DNA from: Viola odorata
Lineage: Eukaryota > Streptophyta > Magnoliopsida > Malpighiales > Violaceae
DNA: 64,000 nucleotides
Reading direction: 5' to 3'
NCBI GenBank assembly: GCA_963691705.1
Contig: OY829538.1
Location: 17,262,443-17,326,442 of the forward strand
Positions 1-10,904 of the stretch are shown here, one piece after another. Position 1 is the stretch's first letter, and every line of letters starts with the position of its first letter. Position numbers and translations under genes: made by a program. The notes under the pieces are model-generated. The model was not told where the DNA came from and ran no database searches. It was given only the letters and a program-made list of their open reading frames with translations.

Positions 1-469
1 GCCACGACAAAACAAGTATGATGCACGTGATGGGGGCTTTTGACGTCGACTAAAGTTCTAACGGCCTGAAAGTTCCCGACGATACCATAGAATGGTCCAA
101 AAAGTGTCGTAGAGCGACCACCTATTCCTTCCCACGAATTCAGGCCACTTTCCAACCATTTACATAGGCAAATGATTGAATCATGTCGGCTGAATCCGCT
201 TACCAGAATGGGGCCAACAGTCCGGCTAGCTTTAAGGGTTCGAGCGGGTTGGGTTTCATGAACATTACCCAGGACTCGTGTCCCAGGGTGTCATTACTCC
301 CCGTCCTAAACTTATTTGGTAAGGCGACCCTTGGGTGTAGGGCCTATGCATGTAATGCGTATGATAGTTGATCAAAGCAATAACAAATAGTCACGAAAAT
401 AGTTTATTAAAGCAAGTAAAAAATAAAAAAAATAAACACCTTAAAAAAAAAACCAGCTTCGACCCTACT
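1..469 (-). mobile_element. Tat/Ogre-like element A, internal region next to its 5' LTR
   Basis: No convincing ORF is present. This piece belongs with 6585-9317: the chromovirus at 470-6584 is flanked by the duplicated bases ctact, and joining the two flanks puts this sequence directly after A's primer-binding site on the minus strand. Bases 145-200 resemble part of A's own LTR near 6950-7015, with similar words around 'tttacat..gcaaatgattg'. The internal leader may therefore contain LTR-derived sequence. The lineage is inferred from the LTR and primer site, not from protein. Confidence 0.6.
465..469. repeat. Target-site duplication of element B (partner at 6585-6589)
   Basis: The sequence ctact lies immediately before the LTR start TGATGC at 470 and immediately after the LTR end ATCA at 6584. 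A perfect 5-bp copy fits gypsy integration and shows that the two ends belong to one insertion. Confidence 0.85.
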
Positions 470-695
470 TGATGCAAACCCCATTGTTTGATTGCCTAGG
501 TTGCTAACCAATTGCTGGTTAGAGGGTTAGGAGTTCGATCAAGATCCTCATTCGCGTAGCTGAGTTGGCTAGTCATCACGACTTAGCAGGGTCAGCGCAC
601 GTTTGGGTTCAGATTAAAGTATTTCCGCACGAAGTCCATCCTTGAACAACGATCGCAACAGGAGCATCGATCCAAGCCTAGCAAGGATCGTATCA
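470..695 (+). repeat. 5' LTR of element B, internally deleted
   Basis: It starts TGATGCAAACC, exactly like the 3' LTR at 5691, then jumps to sequence matching 6366-6584 of the 3' LTR. About 670 bp, including the promoter part, are missing. The word aaccc occurs at both breakpoints of the 3' LTR (about 5698 and 6365), which points to deletion between short repeats. The retained 3' portion matches the 3' LTR with only a few differences. Confidence 0.85.
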
Positions 696-697
696 GT

Positions 698-709
698 TGG
701 TAGCGGAGC
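698..709 (+). promoter_or_regulatory. Primer-binding site of element B (initiator-Met-tRNA-like)
   Basis: TGGTAGCGGAGC lies 2 bp after the LTR end. It resembles the usual TGGTATCAGAGC site complementary to the 3' end of initiator methionine tRNA, with differences in the middle. Confidence 0.65.
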
Positions 710-870
710 GAAGGCTGTTCAAGCTTGGTAATTTTAATTGCTTTCTTTTATTTCGATACATTCTTGAGTCGATTTACTCTAGTCCGGAGCTAAATCACCC
801 TTCATCCATCTAGTTGTATTTTCGTTTATATAGAGTAAAAAAAAGAAAAAAAGAAAAAAAGAAAGAAAGA

Positions 871-2355
871 ATGTCTCAAAATTCAGGAAACAAAAGTATC
901 AAGGAAACCGAAGGCAAAGCCGAAGAGAGCGACTTGTCTACCCGAGATCTCCTTCTCCAACTCTTAGCCCGAATGGACAAGATGGAAGCATGCAACAACC
1001 CTAAATCGGAGGAGCCATCGGATGAGAAGAAAAAGGCAACAGCCACACCCCACATGACCCAAGTCCTAAACCCACAACGCGCAGCTCACCTCTATGACAT
1101 GGGACCAAAGGAAGACAAGTCGGGTCCGTTTACTGATTTACCCGAAGGTTTTGCTGGCGAGGGGAATGAAGACCGTCGTTTTGTGTTGCTTGGGAATAAT
1201 GAGGAGCAGCGGCGCACGCCCACGCAAGCCCAACGCATCAATGCGGAGCGCCTAGCGCGTCGAGCACATAGGCGCATGGAGCGCGAGCCCGACTACGACG
1301 AGCCGTGGTACCCAGCGCCCCGTATGCACTGGAATGATGCGTATGAGGAAGACGAACCTGAGTTCTTTAGGCGCGACCGAGCTAATGAGCGGCGGCCTAG
1401 AGGAGAAGATCGAGTTGATGCCAATCTAAATAGCATAAAGCTCAAAATTCCACCGTTTGATGGCAAGGACGACCCCGATGCATACTTTATTTGGGAGTAG
1501 AAGATTGAATCGATCTTTTTACTCCACAATTATTCTGAAGAGAAGAAGATCCGCTTAGCAGTCGTTGAATTCAATGGCTATGCCATACATTGGTGGGAAC
1601 AGCTGCACAAGCTCAAGCGTCGAGCGAATGCTCCACCCGTTCGGACATGGGAAGAGATGAAGCGAGAGATGAGGAGGCGCTTCATCCCAACATATTTTCA
1701 GTGGGATCTTTATCAGCGATTGCAAGCTATGTCCCAAGGGACTCGGTTAGTAAGCGAGTACTTCAATGAGCTAGAGATTGCACTAGCAAGAGCACGAATT
1801 GAAGAGGAGGAAGAGGCTATAATGACGCGCTTCTTTAATGGCCTAAACCGTGATATTGCCAACAAATTGGAGCTGGTGTACTATGGGTCCTTAGAAGAGA
1901 TGCTGCACATGGCCATCAAGATAGAGAGGTAGACCAAGGTTAGAGTCACCTACTCTAATTCAGGTTCAGCTGCGACTAAGGCACAAAATTGGAAGAAGTC
2001 GCAATGGAACAAGGAAGACAAAGGGGTCCGTGCACCGCCTAAAGTCTTGCCGTATGATTACAAGGGTCCCAGCAGCGACACCAATACTTTTAAGCCACAC
2101 AACAGCAGTGCCAACACAACTCCGAACAGGCCCTCTACTAAAGATATAGTATGTTTCAAGTGCTCGGGACGGGGACACAGGCAAGCTGATTGCCCTAACA
2201 AGCATTTTCTCTTAATACGCGAGAATGGTGAGCTAGCATCCGACGATGAGCAAGAGATTGAAAGGGACGATGAAGGCACTAACGAGGACAGTGACTCGGA
2301 CGAAGTTGTGATCAACTCGTTGTCCTTAGTGATGAGGCGTAGTCTTAGCGAGTAA
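871..2355 (+). pseudogene. gag: Element B gag (capsid/nucleocapsid), stop-damaged
   Basis: Gag forms the cytoplasmic virus-like particle that packages the element's RNA. I chose the ATG at 871 (MSQNSGNK) because the codons before it are a purine run without a domain. The capsid core lies around 1440-1930, with the typical WWEQL, TWEEMKREMRRRF and FNGLNRDIAN blocks. One CCHC zinc knuckle (C-x2-C-x4-H-x4-C) lies at 2152-2193. Premature stops stand at 1498 (TAG), 1930 (TAG, where Gln is expected) and 2353 (TAA), but the frame is never shifted and runs on into protease. Confidence 0.85.
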
Positions 2356-3120
2356 GTCAAAGAGGAGGCACATGGAGACGAGCAACGGGAAAATTTGTTT
2401 CACACCCGTTGCATTGTCAACAAAACTGGGTGCTCCATGATCATTGACAACGGAAGTTGCACTAATTGTGTGAGCACAGTGTTAGTTCAGAAGTTGGGAT
2501 TGACTACCATACGCCACCCAAAGCCATATTCGCTACAGTGGATGAATAATGGCAGCGCCATTAAAGTGAGCCAGCAAGCACTCGTCTCATTCGCAATTGG
2601 GAGGTACAAGGATGAGATCCTTTGCGACGTAGTGCCTATGCATGCGAGTCATGTTCTGTTGGGACGACCGTGGCAATTTGATAGATCAGCCGTACATGAT
2701 GGCCGAACCAACAAGTACAAGCTAGTCAAAGACGGCAAAAAATACTCACTTGCGCCTTTGACTCCAGCCCAAGTGTTCGAAGATGAACAATGGCTCGAGA
2801 AAGCCCATGCCGAGTGGGAAATTGCTAAGAAGCTCAAGGAAAGTGAAGAAGAAGACAAGATTAGCCCAAGCGAAGTGAAGATTGGCGGAAAGAAGACAAG
2901 TCTCTATGCAAAAGGGAAGGATCTTCGGCGAGCACTTACCATGCGCAATTCTAATTGCGAACCAAGTAAGCCTTTGATTCTACTTCGCTTCAAGCCCTAC
3001 TGTCTCTCTTCTTCTTCATCTACAAATTCTGCCCCACCTATTATTTCCGAGTTATTGGAAGAATTTGCGGATGTATTGCCCGACGAGATGCCCGCGGGTT
3101 TGCCTCCAATCTGAGGGATC
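2356..3120 (+). pseudogene. pol: Element B aspartic protease
   Basis: This retroviral-type protease domain would cleave the gag-pol polyprotein. The catalytic motif IIDNGS has its Asp at 2446-2448, followed by the NCVSTVLVQKLGL block and the flap-side HVLLGRPWQFDR motif typical of plant chromoviruses. An acidic, lysine-rich linker follows. The frame is the same as gag. TGA at 3112 interrupts the conserved [14 protein letters not shown] joint to RT, where CGA (Arg) is expected. Confidence 0.82.
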
Positions 3121-4430
3121 GAGCACCAAATAGATTTTGTTCCAGGCTCCACAATTCCGAATCGGCCAGCTTATAGAAGTAATCCCGAAGAGACAAAGGA
3201 GTTACAGCGGCAAGTGGATGACTTATTAAGCCGTGGGTATGTGCGGGAAAGTCTTTCCCCTTGCGCCGTACCCGTTATCCTTGTGCCTAAAAAGGATGGT
3301 ACATGGCGAATGTGCGTGGACTGTAGGGCCGTGAACAGGATTACAATCAAGTATAGACATCCCATTCCGAGGCTAGATGACATGTTAGACGAATTGAGTG
3401 GCAGCCAAATCTTCTCAAAGATAGATTTTATGAGCGGCTACCATCAAATTCGAATAAAGGAAGGGGACGAATGGAAGACAGCGTTTAAGACCAAGCACGG
3501 TCTTTACGAGTGGATGGTCATGCCTTTCGGCTTGACAAACGCACCAAGCACATTCATGAGACTCATGAACCATGTGCTACGACGGTTCATTGGCAAGTTC
3601 GTAGTGGTGTACTTTGACGACATCCTCATTTATAGCAAGTCACTTGAAGAACATGGCGCGCACCTACGCCAAGTGTTCTTAACCCTACGCGAGCAACAGT
3701 TATATGCTAAGGTGAGTAAGTGCTCATTCGCGCTTAAGCAAGTCAGTTTCCTAGGGTTCATTGTGAGTGTGGAAGGCGTCCAGGTCGATGAAGAAAAGAT
3801 CAAAGCCATCAAGGAGTGGCCTACGCCAAGGAACGTGAGTGATATACGTTCGTTCCATGGCTTAGCAAGCTTTTATAGACGCTTTGTCAAGGATTTCAGC
3901 ACTGTAGCAGCACCTTTGAACGAATTGACTAAGAAGGGAGTGCCCTTCGCATGGGAGCAGCAGTAGGAACAAGCGTTTCAAACGCTTAAAGAGAGGCTAT
4001 GCACCGCGCTTGTTTTAGCATTGCCTAATTTCAAAAAAACCTTCGAAGTAGAATGCGATGCAAGTGGCATCGGCATTGGAGCAGTTCTGATGCAAGAGAA
4101 AAGGCCGATTGTGTTCTTCAGTGAGAAATTAAAAGATGCACAACTTCGGTATCCCACTTATGACAAGGAACTGTATGCACTCGTGCGCGCCTTAGAGGTT
4201 TGGCAGCACTATCTTATGCCGCGAGAGTTCCTAATGCACACCGATCACCTTAGCTTGAAATATCTGAAGGGACAAGGGAAATTGAACAAGAGGCACGCAA
4301 CCTAGATGGAATTCATAGAAGCATTCCCGTACCACATCCAATATAAGCAAGGAAAGGAGAATATCGTAGCCGACGCATTGTCTAGACGGTATGCCCTCAT
4401 CTCTTCTCTTAGTGCGAAACTTTTAGGGTT
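3121..4430 (+). pseudogene. pol: Element B reverse transcriptase and RNase H
   Basis: RT copies the RNA genome into DNA and RNase H removes the RNA strand. RT blocks are complete: [67 protein letters not shown] and the catalytic YFDD with its Asp pair at 3616-3621, then [13 protein letters not shown]. RNase H follows at about 4040-4400, starting [13 protein letters not shown], with [13 protein letters not shown] and ADALSRR at the end. Stops are TAG 3964 and TAG 4303; the second replaces the Trp of the usual RHAKW-EFIE block. Otherwise the frame is open and all catalytic acids I can see are kept. Confidence 0.88.
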
Positions 4431-5808
4431 TGCGCGCATAATTTCTCTCTACCCTCTTGATTCTGATTTTGGAGAGATCTACTCTACATGCATGACGACA
4501 CATGGGTCTAAGTATTTTCAGCATGAAGGGTATCTGTTTAAGCACAAGAGATTGTGCATTCTGCATTATTCTATGCGAGAATTACTAGTCTTAGAGTCGC
4601 ACAGTGGTGGACTTATGGGACACTTCGGAGTTACGAAGACCCTTGAGATATTAAAGGGGCATTTTTATTGGCCACATATGAAAAGGGACGTGATATGCAT
4701 TGTGTCTCGGTGTATTACATGTCGCAAGGCCAAATCAAAGGTTGCAAGCCACGGTGAGTACATGTCTCTACCCATTCCTTCGCACCCTTGGACAGATATC
4801 TCCATGGACTTTATGGTTGGGTTGCCGAAATCATGGAAAGGGAAAGATTGCATCTTCGTTGTTGTGGATAGATTTTTGAAGATGGCACACTTCATTCCGT
4901 GCACCACTAGCAACGACGCAAGCTACATCACCAACATATTTTTCAAGGAAATCGTTCGCTTACATGGGATGCCCGCAAGCATTGTAAGTGACTGAGACAG
5001 GAAATTTCTTGGCCATTTTTGGCGAGTGTTATGGCGACGTTTGGGGACTAAGCTACTCTTTTCGACTTCTTGCCATCCTCAAACTGACGGACAAACAGAA
5101 GTAGTAAACCGCACAGTCGGGTCCTTATTAAGAGCATTGGTAGGCAAACATGTGACCAAGTGGGATGATCAGCTACCCTTTATGGAATTTGCCTACAATC
5201 GAGCTACGCATTCTAGCACTGGGTTTTCACCTTTTGAGATAGTCTACGACTTCAATCTTTTGACGCCACTAGACTTAGCGCCTTTACCCTTGCAAGATGC
5301 TGTGAGTTTAGATGGAGACGCAAATGCAGCAGCGGTGAAAAAGATTCATGAGCAGACCAAGAAAAATATAGAGAAGATGAATGAACGCTTGGTCCGTAAG
5401 AAAAATCAAGGAAGAATGACCGCATCTTTCAAAGTAGACGACTGGGTTTGGCTACATTTAAGGAAGGAAAGATTTCCAGCCTTGAGGCGTCACAAAATTT
5501 CCGCAAGAGGAGATGGCCCATTTTTTACCGTGGAGAAAATCAATAATAATGCCTATGTCCTCGACCTTCCTAGCGACTATGGATCCGTAAGTACTACCTT
5601 CAACATCTCCGATTTAAGTTTGTGTGATTGGGTGGAAGATGATGAGGAAGACTCGGATTCGAGGAAGAATCCTCTTGAAGAGGGAGGGACTGATGCAAAC
5701 CCTAGTACGCATCGCACGCATGCCGCACCTTCACGCGTGCCCCCTTGGCCCGATGACGCGCCAACACAGCAAGCGCCTGTCAAGCCAGCTTTCTTTGTTC
5801 CTACATAA
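4431..5808 (+). pseudogene. pol: Element B integrase, tail overlapping the 3' LTR
   Basis: Integrase inserts the DNA copy into the chromosome. The zinc finger is intact: His 4600 and 4621, Cys 4711 and 4720. The core triad is visible: Asp 4807, Asp 4990 and Glu 5098, with 35 residues between the last two as in D,D-35-E. TGA at 4993, directly after the second Asp, replaces an expected CGA (Arg). The C-terminal domain has WVWLHLRKERFP and DGPFFTVEKINNNAYVLDLP. The last 39 codons lie inside the 3' LTR. No chromodomain is seen. The stop TAA at 5806 may be the natural end. Confidence 0.87.
5677..5690 (+). promoter_or_regulatory. Polypurine tract of element B
   Basis: gaagagggagggac directly precedes the 3' LTR start. 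It lies inside the integrase reading frame, consistent with the ORF/LTR overlap. Confidence 0.7.
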
Positions 5809-6584
5809 TGAGATTCAGCGCGAGGCTACGCTGGAGGAGTCCGTATTACGCGAGCACACGCCGCGGATGGTGACGCTGCTGGTCGCACCCAGCACGCACG
5901 CTAGCGCCCACGGAACGGACGCCCGAGCCAAGTCAGACTTGGAAAATATTTTCCGAGCTCCAGCCGAGTTACAAGATAGGTTCAATGGTCTAGAAAAGGC
6001 TACGGGAGTTTCAAGTCAAACGCCCGACGCGTTTGGGAGAATGACCGAGCGAGTCAACGCATGCGCAAGTCCTAGTGCACCAAGGACTTCGACTTGAGGA
6101 AGGACGCGCATTGCGCAATTCTACCGTGCGTAGGATTGCTTGGGTCTACTAATACTCTTAGATAGAAGTTCAAGTCGAATTCTTGTATAGATAGAAGTTC
6201 TAGTTCTCGTAGGATTTGTATTTCTTGCGCCTATTTAAGGCAGCCGCTTGGCTTAATAAAATCAGACTTTTTTTTGCCAACACTTGAGTTAAATTTAAGT
6301 CTCGCAGAACCTTGAATCCTTTGAGTCTGAACGCTCGAAGAACCACTCAAGTAAATCAAAAGTTCAACCCCATTGTTCGATTGCCTAGGTTGCTAACCAA
6401 TTGCTGGTTAGAGGGTTAGGAGTTCGATCAAGATCCTCATTCACGTAGCTGAGTTGGCTAGTCATCACGACTTAGCAGGGTCAGTGCACGTTTGGGTTCA
6501 GATTAAAGTATTTCCGCACGAAGTCCATCCTTGAACAACGATCGCAACAGGAGCATCGATCCAAGCCTAGCAAGGATCGTATCA
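5691..6584 (+). repeat. 3' LTR of element B (894 bp)
   Basis: It runs from TGATGC to GTATCA and is flanked by the target duplication. A TATA-like ctatttaag lies near 6230 and a possible poly(A) signal AATAAA near 6254. The last 220 bp match the 5' LTR at 476-695. Confidence 0.88.
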
Positions 6585-6590
6585 CTACTA

Positions 6591-6609
6591 GTCCCCAGTG
6601 AAGTCGCCA
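6591..6609 (-). promoter_or_regulatory. Primer-binding site of element A (Tat/Ogre type)
   Basis: On the minus strand the LTR end GGGGGTGCGACA is followed by TTTTGGCGACTTCACTGGGG, the TGGCGACTCCACTGGGGA-like site characteristic of Tat/Ogre elements. It fixes A's orientation as minus and marks 6613-9317 as a 5' LTR. Confidence 0.8.
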
Positions 6610-6612
6610 AAA

Positions 6613-9317
6613 TGTCGCACCCCCTTTTTTCGTTGAAAAATGAGTTTAAGGTTTGGGACGGATGCTAAGCATAAATGGATGCCTCGCATAATGCAATGAA
6701 GTCGCCACCCTATTTTCTAAGGTTTAGGGAACCTAATGTCATGGCATAAAATAAAATAAAAAACTAAGGCCTGGTCTAAACCATTGAACAAAGGTTCGAG
6801 GTCGTATTGTGGACTTGGGAAGGTGTTAGGCACCCAAGTCACACCCTTAAAAAGGTTACCGGTTATAAAGTGAGAGGTGTTTGTTATGTTTAATATTTTT
6901 GACACGAAAATAAATAATCGAAGCATGTCAACCAATTCTTCCTTATGAACTCAAGTCACTTTCCAATCATTTACATTGGCCAATGATTGGATCATGTCAA
7001 CAGAGTCCGCTTACCGACTTGGGACACTTTCCGATTATTTAACATTTTTGGCACGATTTGGCCCTCAAAGGTGACGTTACATCTTAGCATATTTCGTTGG
7101 GACATGTTATTTCCGGTCGGGACACGAAGGACGGGGTTACCGTTTGTTCGTTATGCTAGAGCGGACATTCCCCCTTTTCATCGAGCCATGCATGATTGAT
7201 TAATTAATTACTACGCGATCCTAACATGGTAAAAAATTAACATAGTACCATTTTTGTGAATGCACATAACCGAGTGGGATTCGAAGCCACCATGCTCAAT
7301 TATCAAATATAACAACTAATCTCATGGCATAAAGTGAGTGATTTAAACATATAAACATGTGAGATTGATTTTAATTGTTTAGCAATTCTATGTCATGCAT
7401 ACGCGAAGGTGGTTCTAACGCATTCTAAGTGGTCATGCATACGATATGATCGAGGCTTTGGACCTTTTTGATAAACATTCATTCAAAGCATAAAAATAAA
7501 TAAAAGGGTTTTAAGATAAACTTACCCGATTTGATGAACCCACCCCGATCGATCCATCTCTTCAAAACGAACGTTAGCGGCAATTGACATAAATACGTAG
7601 GTATAAGCAGCATACACGAGTTTTAACTACTTAACTAATTATTACAAACCACAATTCATAATAAAAACTGCTTATCTAATTATTACAAATTGGAGGTCGG
7701 AATAATTAATCTAACTAATTATTACAACAAGTGAAATAATTAATTAAAGCGTCAACTAATTACAACAAGTGAGATAAATTAAGATAATTCATTGCGAACG
7801 AAGACTTGAATTTTATCCTACAAAGTGAGAGTATTAGCGATAACTCAAAATGATAAATAACAAAAGCGCATGCAAACATTTACTTAATTTTGTTTTATGT
7901 TAAAATTTAGGCTTGGCTTGTGCCAAGCCCATTTTTTAATGCCCAATTTTCCAATGTGGGACCCGTTTATTTTATTTTGTGCCAAGCCCACCACCTTTTC
8001 TTTCTTTCCCGCACACACCCACTCATCTCTTCTTCTTCCTCACAACGCTGGCCACCATGGCCGGCTACCAAGACACACACACTTCAATGAAACTCAACCA
8101 AAACCAGTGCAGAAATTCCAGCAACACAACAGTAGGGCAAAGCAACGAAAACAGCAAGCCAATTCGACCCAAAACAGTAGCAATTTAAAGGAAACGAAAA
8201 TAGACAATTAATGCATCAATTTCTCAATTAATTAACCAAAGCAAGGAATGATTAAATTGAAGCTAGCATGCTGATTTTAACCCACTAACAAAGTATTTAA
8301 AACAAGTTTGAGCAATTAATTCAAACTTTAAGTGCACAAACGAAAATTAAAAGAAAAGGAGCTAAGGAGAGAAAATTACCTTTCCGGGAGAGCTAATGGC
8401 CAAGAAGGATGAGCAAGCAATGGAGATTAAGAGGAGATTTTTGGTGCCCTTGATTTGTTGCTTGAAGCTTGCTATTTATAGAGTTGAAATTTTGAGTTGG
8501 TTGAGCTTTGTGTGGTTGAAAATTAGAGAAGGAGGTGGATGGATAAGGATGGCCGGAGTGGAGGCCAAGTTTGGGGTTTGTGTGGTTGGGTGATGAGCAA
8601 GTTTGGATATGTGGTTGGGTGATAAGCAAGTTTGGAAGATATTTATTTAATTGGCTCGAACGGGATATTTTGGTACGAGCAAAATCGTACGAAAGTGAAA
8701 ATAAATCCGAGCCGAGGGTACAACTATGTGTAGAAAAATAAGGCAAGAAAACTAATATACAGTGAAGAAATGCAAAAGTTGATTTAACGTATTTATTTTC
8801 TCTTTCGGAAGTGTCAAAACGTTCGCGCGCAAAATAAATATCCTTACGACATAAATTGAACGAAACTGAACGGGGTGGCGTGAAAGAGAAAATTAGCACG
8901 TAATTATCAAATAAATAAATAACGCGTTTGACCCTCAGTCCCGGGAAACTTACTCGGGATCGAAAGAAGTTAGCGTAAAGACAGTTAAAAATACAAGAAA
9001 CTAAAAAGACACGAAATGACACGAAATTTTAAACAAACTAACCTAGGACCAAGAATCGACGGGAATCTGACCTAGACGAGCTATTAAATGCGGTAAACAT
9101 AAAAATACGTAAACGTGTTGACGAAAACCGAAAAATACGATTTTAGTCGAAAATACGAGAAAAATACGAAAAATTTAAAAGACATGAAATGACGTGAAAT
9201 ATTAAAACAAATAGTCCTTGACCAAAAATCGATTGAAATTTGACGTAAACGGGCTATTAATACGACATGTAATAAACAAAAAAAGTTGTGACGTAAGTCA
9301 AAATTCGGGTAGCAACA
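6613..9317 (-). repeat. 5' LTR of Tat/Ogre-like element A (2705 bp)
   Basis: On the minus strand it starts TGTTGCTACCCGAATTTTGA (9317) and ends GGGGGTGCGACA (6613). A TATA-like box, ctataaatag, lies at about 8472-8481 on the minus strand. The 3' half matches the end of the plus-strand LTR at 33449-36150, including the words for 'ggtgttaggcacccaagt' and 'gtcgccaccctattt'. Short ORFs inside have no recognisable product. I see nothing else here. Confidence 0.85.
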
Positions 9318-10904
9318 CCAGGCCCATGTAATTAATTAAAAGCAGCGGCTAGGCTTGTGATAAAATCAAGCCCAGCAATTTATTTTAAGTGGGATGGGCT
9401 TGAGATGAAACCAAGCCCATCACCTTTGGTCTTCTTCATTCCCGCGCCCAGCCCAGCATGCACTCATCTTCTTCCTTGCGTCGCCGGCGACCAAGGAAGC
9501 TCCAATCCGGCGAAAATGGCCGGATTTCAGCCCCAAAACAAACCTAATAAATCCCTCTACCCCACAGCAATAAAACCCAACCAAAACAGTGAGAGAAACA
9601 CAAGCAAAATCAACAAACGCAAGCTGCATTTTTTACATGAAATGAGCCATTTGATTCGACCAAAACAGTGAGCAAATAATTAAATTGAAAGCTTGCGAAT
9701 TATCCTAAGATTGAGCATAAAATCATGGCATTAAAACAAGCAAACAATTTGCAAATGAAGGCAAGAAATAATTAAAACGAAAACAATGCAGTAAGAAAAC
9801 GAAAATGGCATAAATAAATTAAAGCATGTAGTTGGTGCTTTGCTTACTGTTTTGGAAGGAGAGAATGAGTGCGTCCACTCATGCCTTTGAAGGTGTGAAG
9901 AGTAGTGCTATTTATAGGTAAGAGCTCAAACGATTGTGTGGTGAATCGGGTACGCGTGGGCGTGGGCGCGGGCTTCAACGGCGAGTGGCTTGGAGAGTCC
10001 AGAGTGGTGAGCAAGTCTTGCGTTCTGTGGCTGGGAAGCTTCGGCTGAAGTGAAAGTAAGTGACGGCCTGTGCAAAAAACTCAAGTTTTTGGATTGAAGG
10101 CTCGCTGACAAGGAAAATGTGATGATGAAAATTAGTCTGGGCGTTGGATGTGCATACTTGAGTCAAAGTATGTTGATCCAACGGTTGTGATCAAAGTGCA
10201 AATTTATGCATTAATGCATATTAATTACGGCACGAACGGGATATTTTCGGTACGATCTACGGACTCGCTTGAACTGAAAATAAATTCGATCCGAAAAGAC
10301 TAAAAGCTGCAGAAAAATAAGATGAAATAAATAGTATACAGTGAATAAATGAAAAATTCGATTTAATGTGTATATTTTCTCTTTCGGAAATGTCAAAAGG
10401 TTCGGACGCAAAATAAATACCCTTACGGCAAAAATTGAGCGAAACCAAACGAGAGGGTGTGAAAGAGAAAAATAGTATGTAATTATCAATTAAAGAAATA
10501 ACTCGTTCGAGCCACGGTCCGAGGAAACTTACTCGGGACCGAGAAAAGTTCGAGCGAATAGACACTCGAAAAGTACGAAAAAAAAGAGAAGGCACGAAAT
10601 GGCACGGAATATTAAACAAACTAGCCTAGGACCAAGGATCGACAGAAATTTGACCTAGACGAACTATTAAATGCGGTAAACCTAAAAATACGAAAATACG
10701 GTGACGAAAACTGAAAAATACGGTTTAGTCGAAAATACGAGGAAAATACAAAAAATTCAAAAGACGTGAAATGACGTGAAATATTGAAACAAATAGTCCT
10801 TGATCAAAAATCGATTGAAATTTGACGTAAACGGGCTATTAATGCGACATGCAATAAAACAACAAAAAAAAGTTGCGACATAAGTCAAAATTCGAGTAGC
10901 AACA
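9318..10904 (-). repeat. Element C: cut-off LTR of a related Tat family
   Basis: On the minus strand it starts TGTTGCTACTCGAATTTTGA at 10904. Its first 680 bp (10904-10225) align with the first 680 bp of LTR A (9317-8640) at clearly lower identity. A TATA-like box, cctataaatag, lies at 9908-9918. The copy stops at 9317 where LTR A begins and lacks the GGGGGTGCGACA end. The simplest reading is that A inserted into C's LTR, and C inserted into the integrase of D. No gene is seen. Confidence 0.75.

Larger units (their letters stand above)
470..6584 (+). mobile_element. Element B: complete CRM-type Ty3/gypsy chromovirus
   Basis: The element has a 5' LTR (470-695), a primer-binding site, one gag-pol reading frame (871-5808), a purine tract and a 3' LTR (5691-6584). 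The bases ctact at 465-469 and 6585-6589 form a perfect 5-bp target duplication. The pol sequence (RT YFDD, integrase block [15 protein letters not shown]) is of the chromovirus type I associate with CRM and Galadriel, not with Tekay. No classical chromodomain is visible at the integrase end. The ORF runs 39 codons into the 3' LTR, as known for CRM elements. It sits just inside the leader of element A. Confidence 0.88.

Noticed and set aside
5624..6097. 157-codon ORF overlapping the integrase tail and LTR of B
   Set aside because: Different frame from integrase, no motif; the region is LTR.
8393..9022. 209-codon minus-strand ORF inside LTR A
   Set aside because: Lies within the LTR, has no recognisable domain and unusual composition; the matching LTR C does not keep the frame in full (10257-10619 only).
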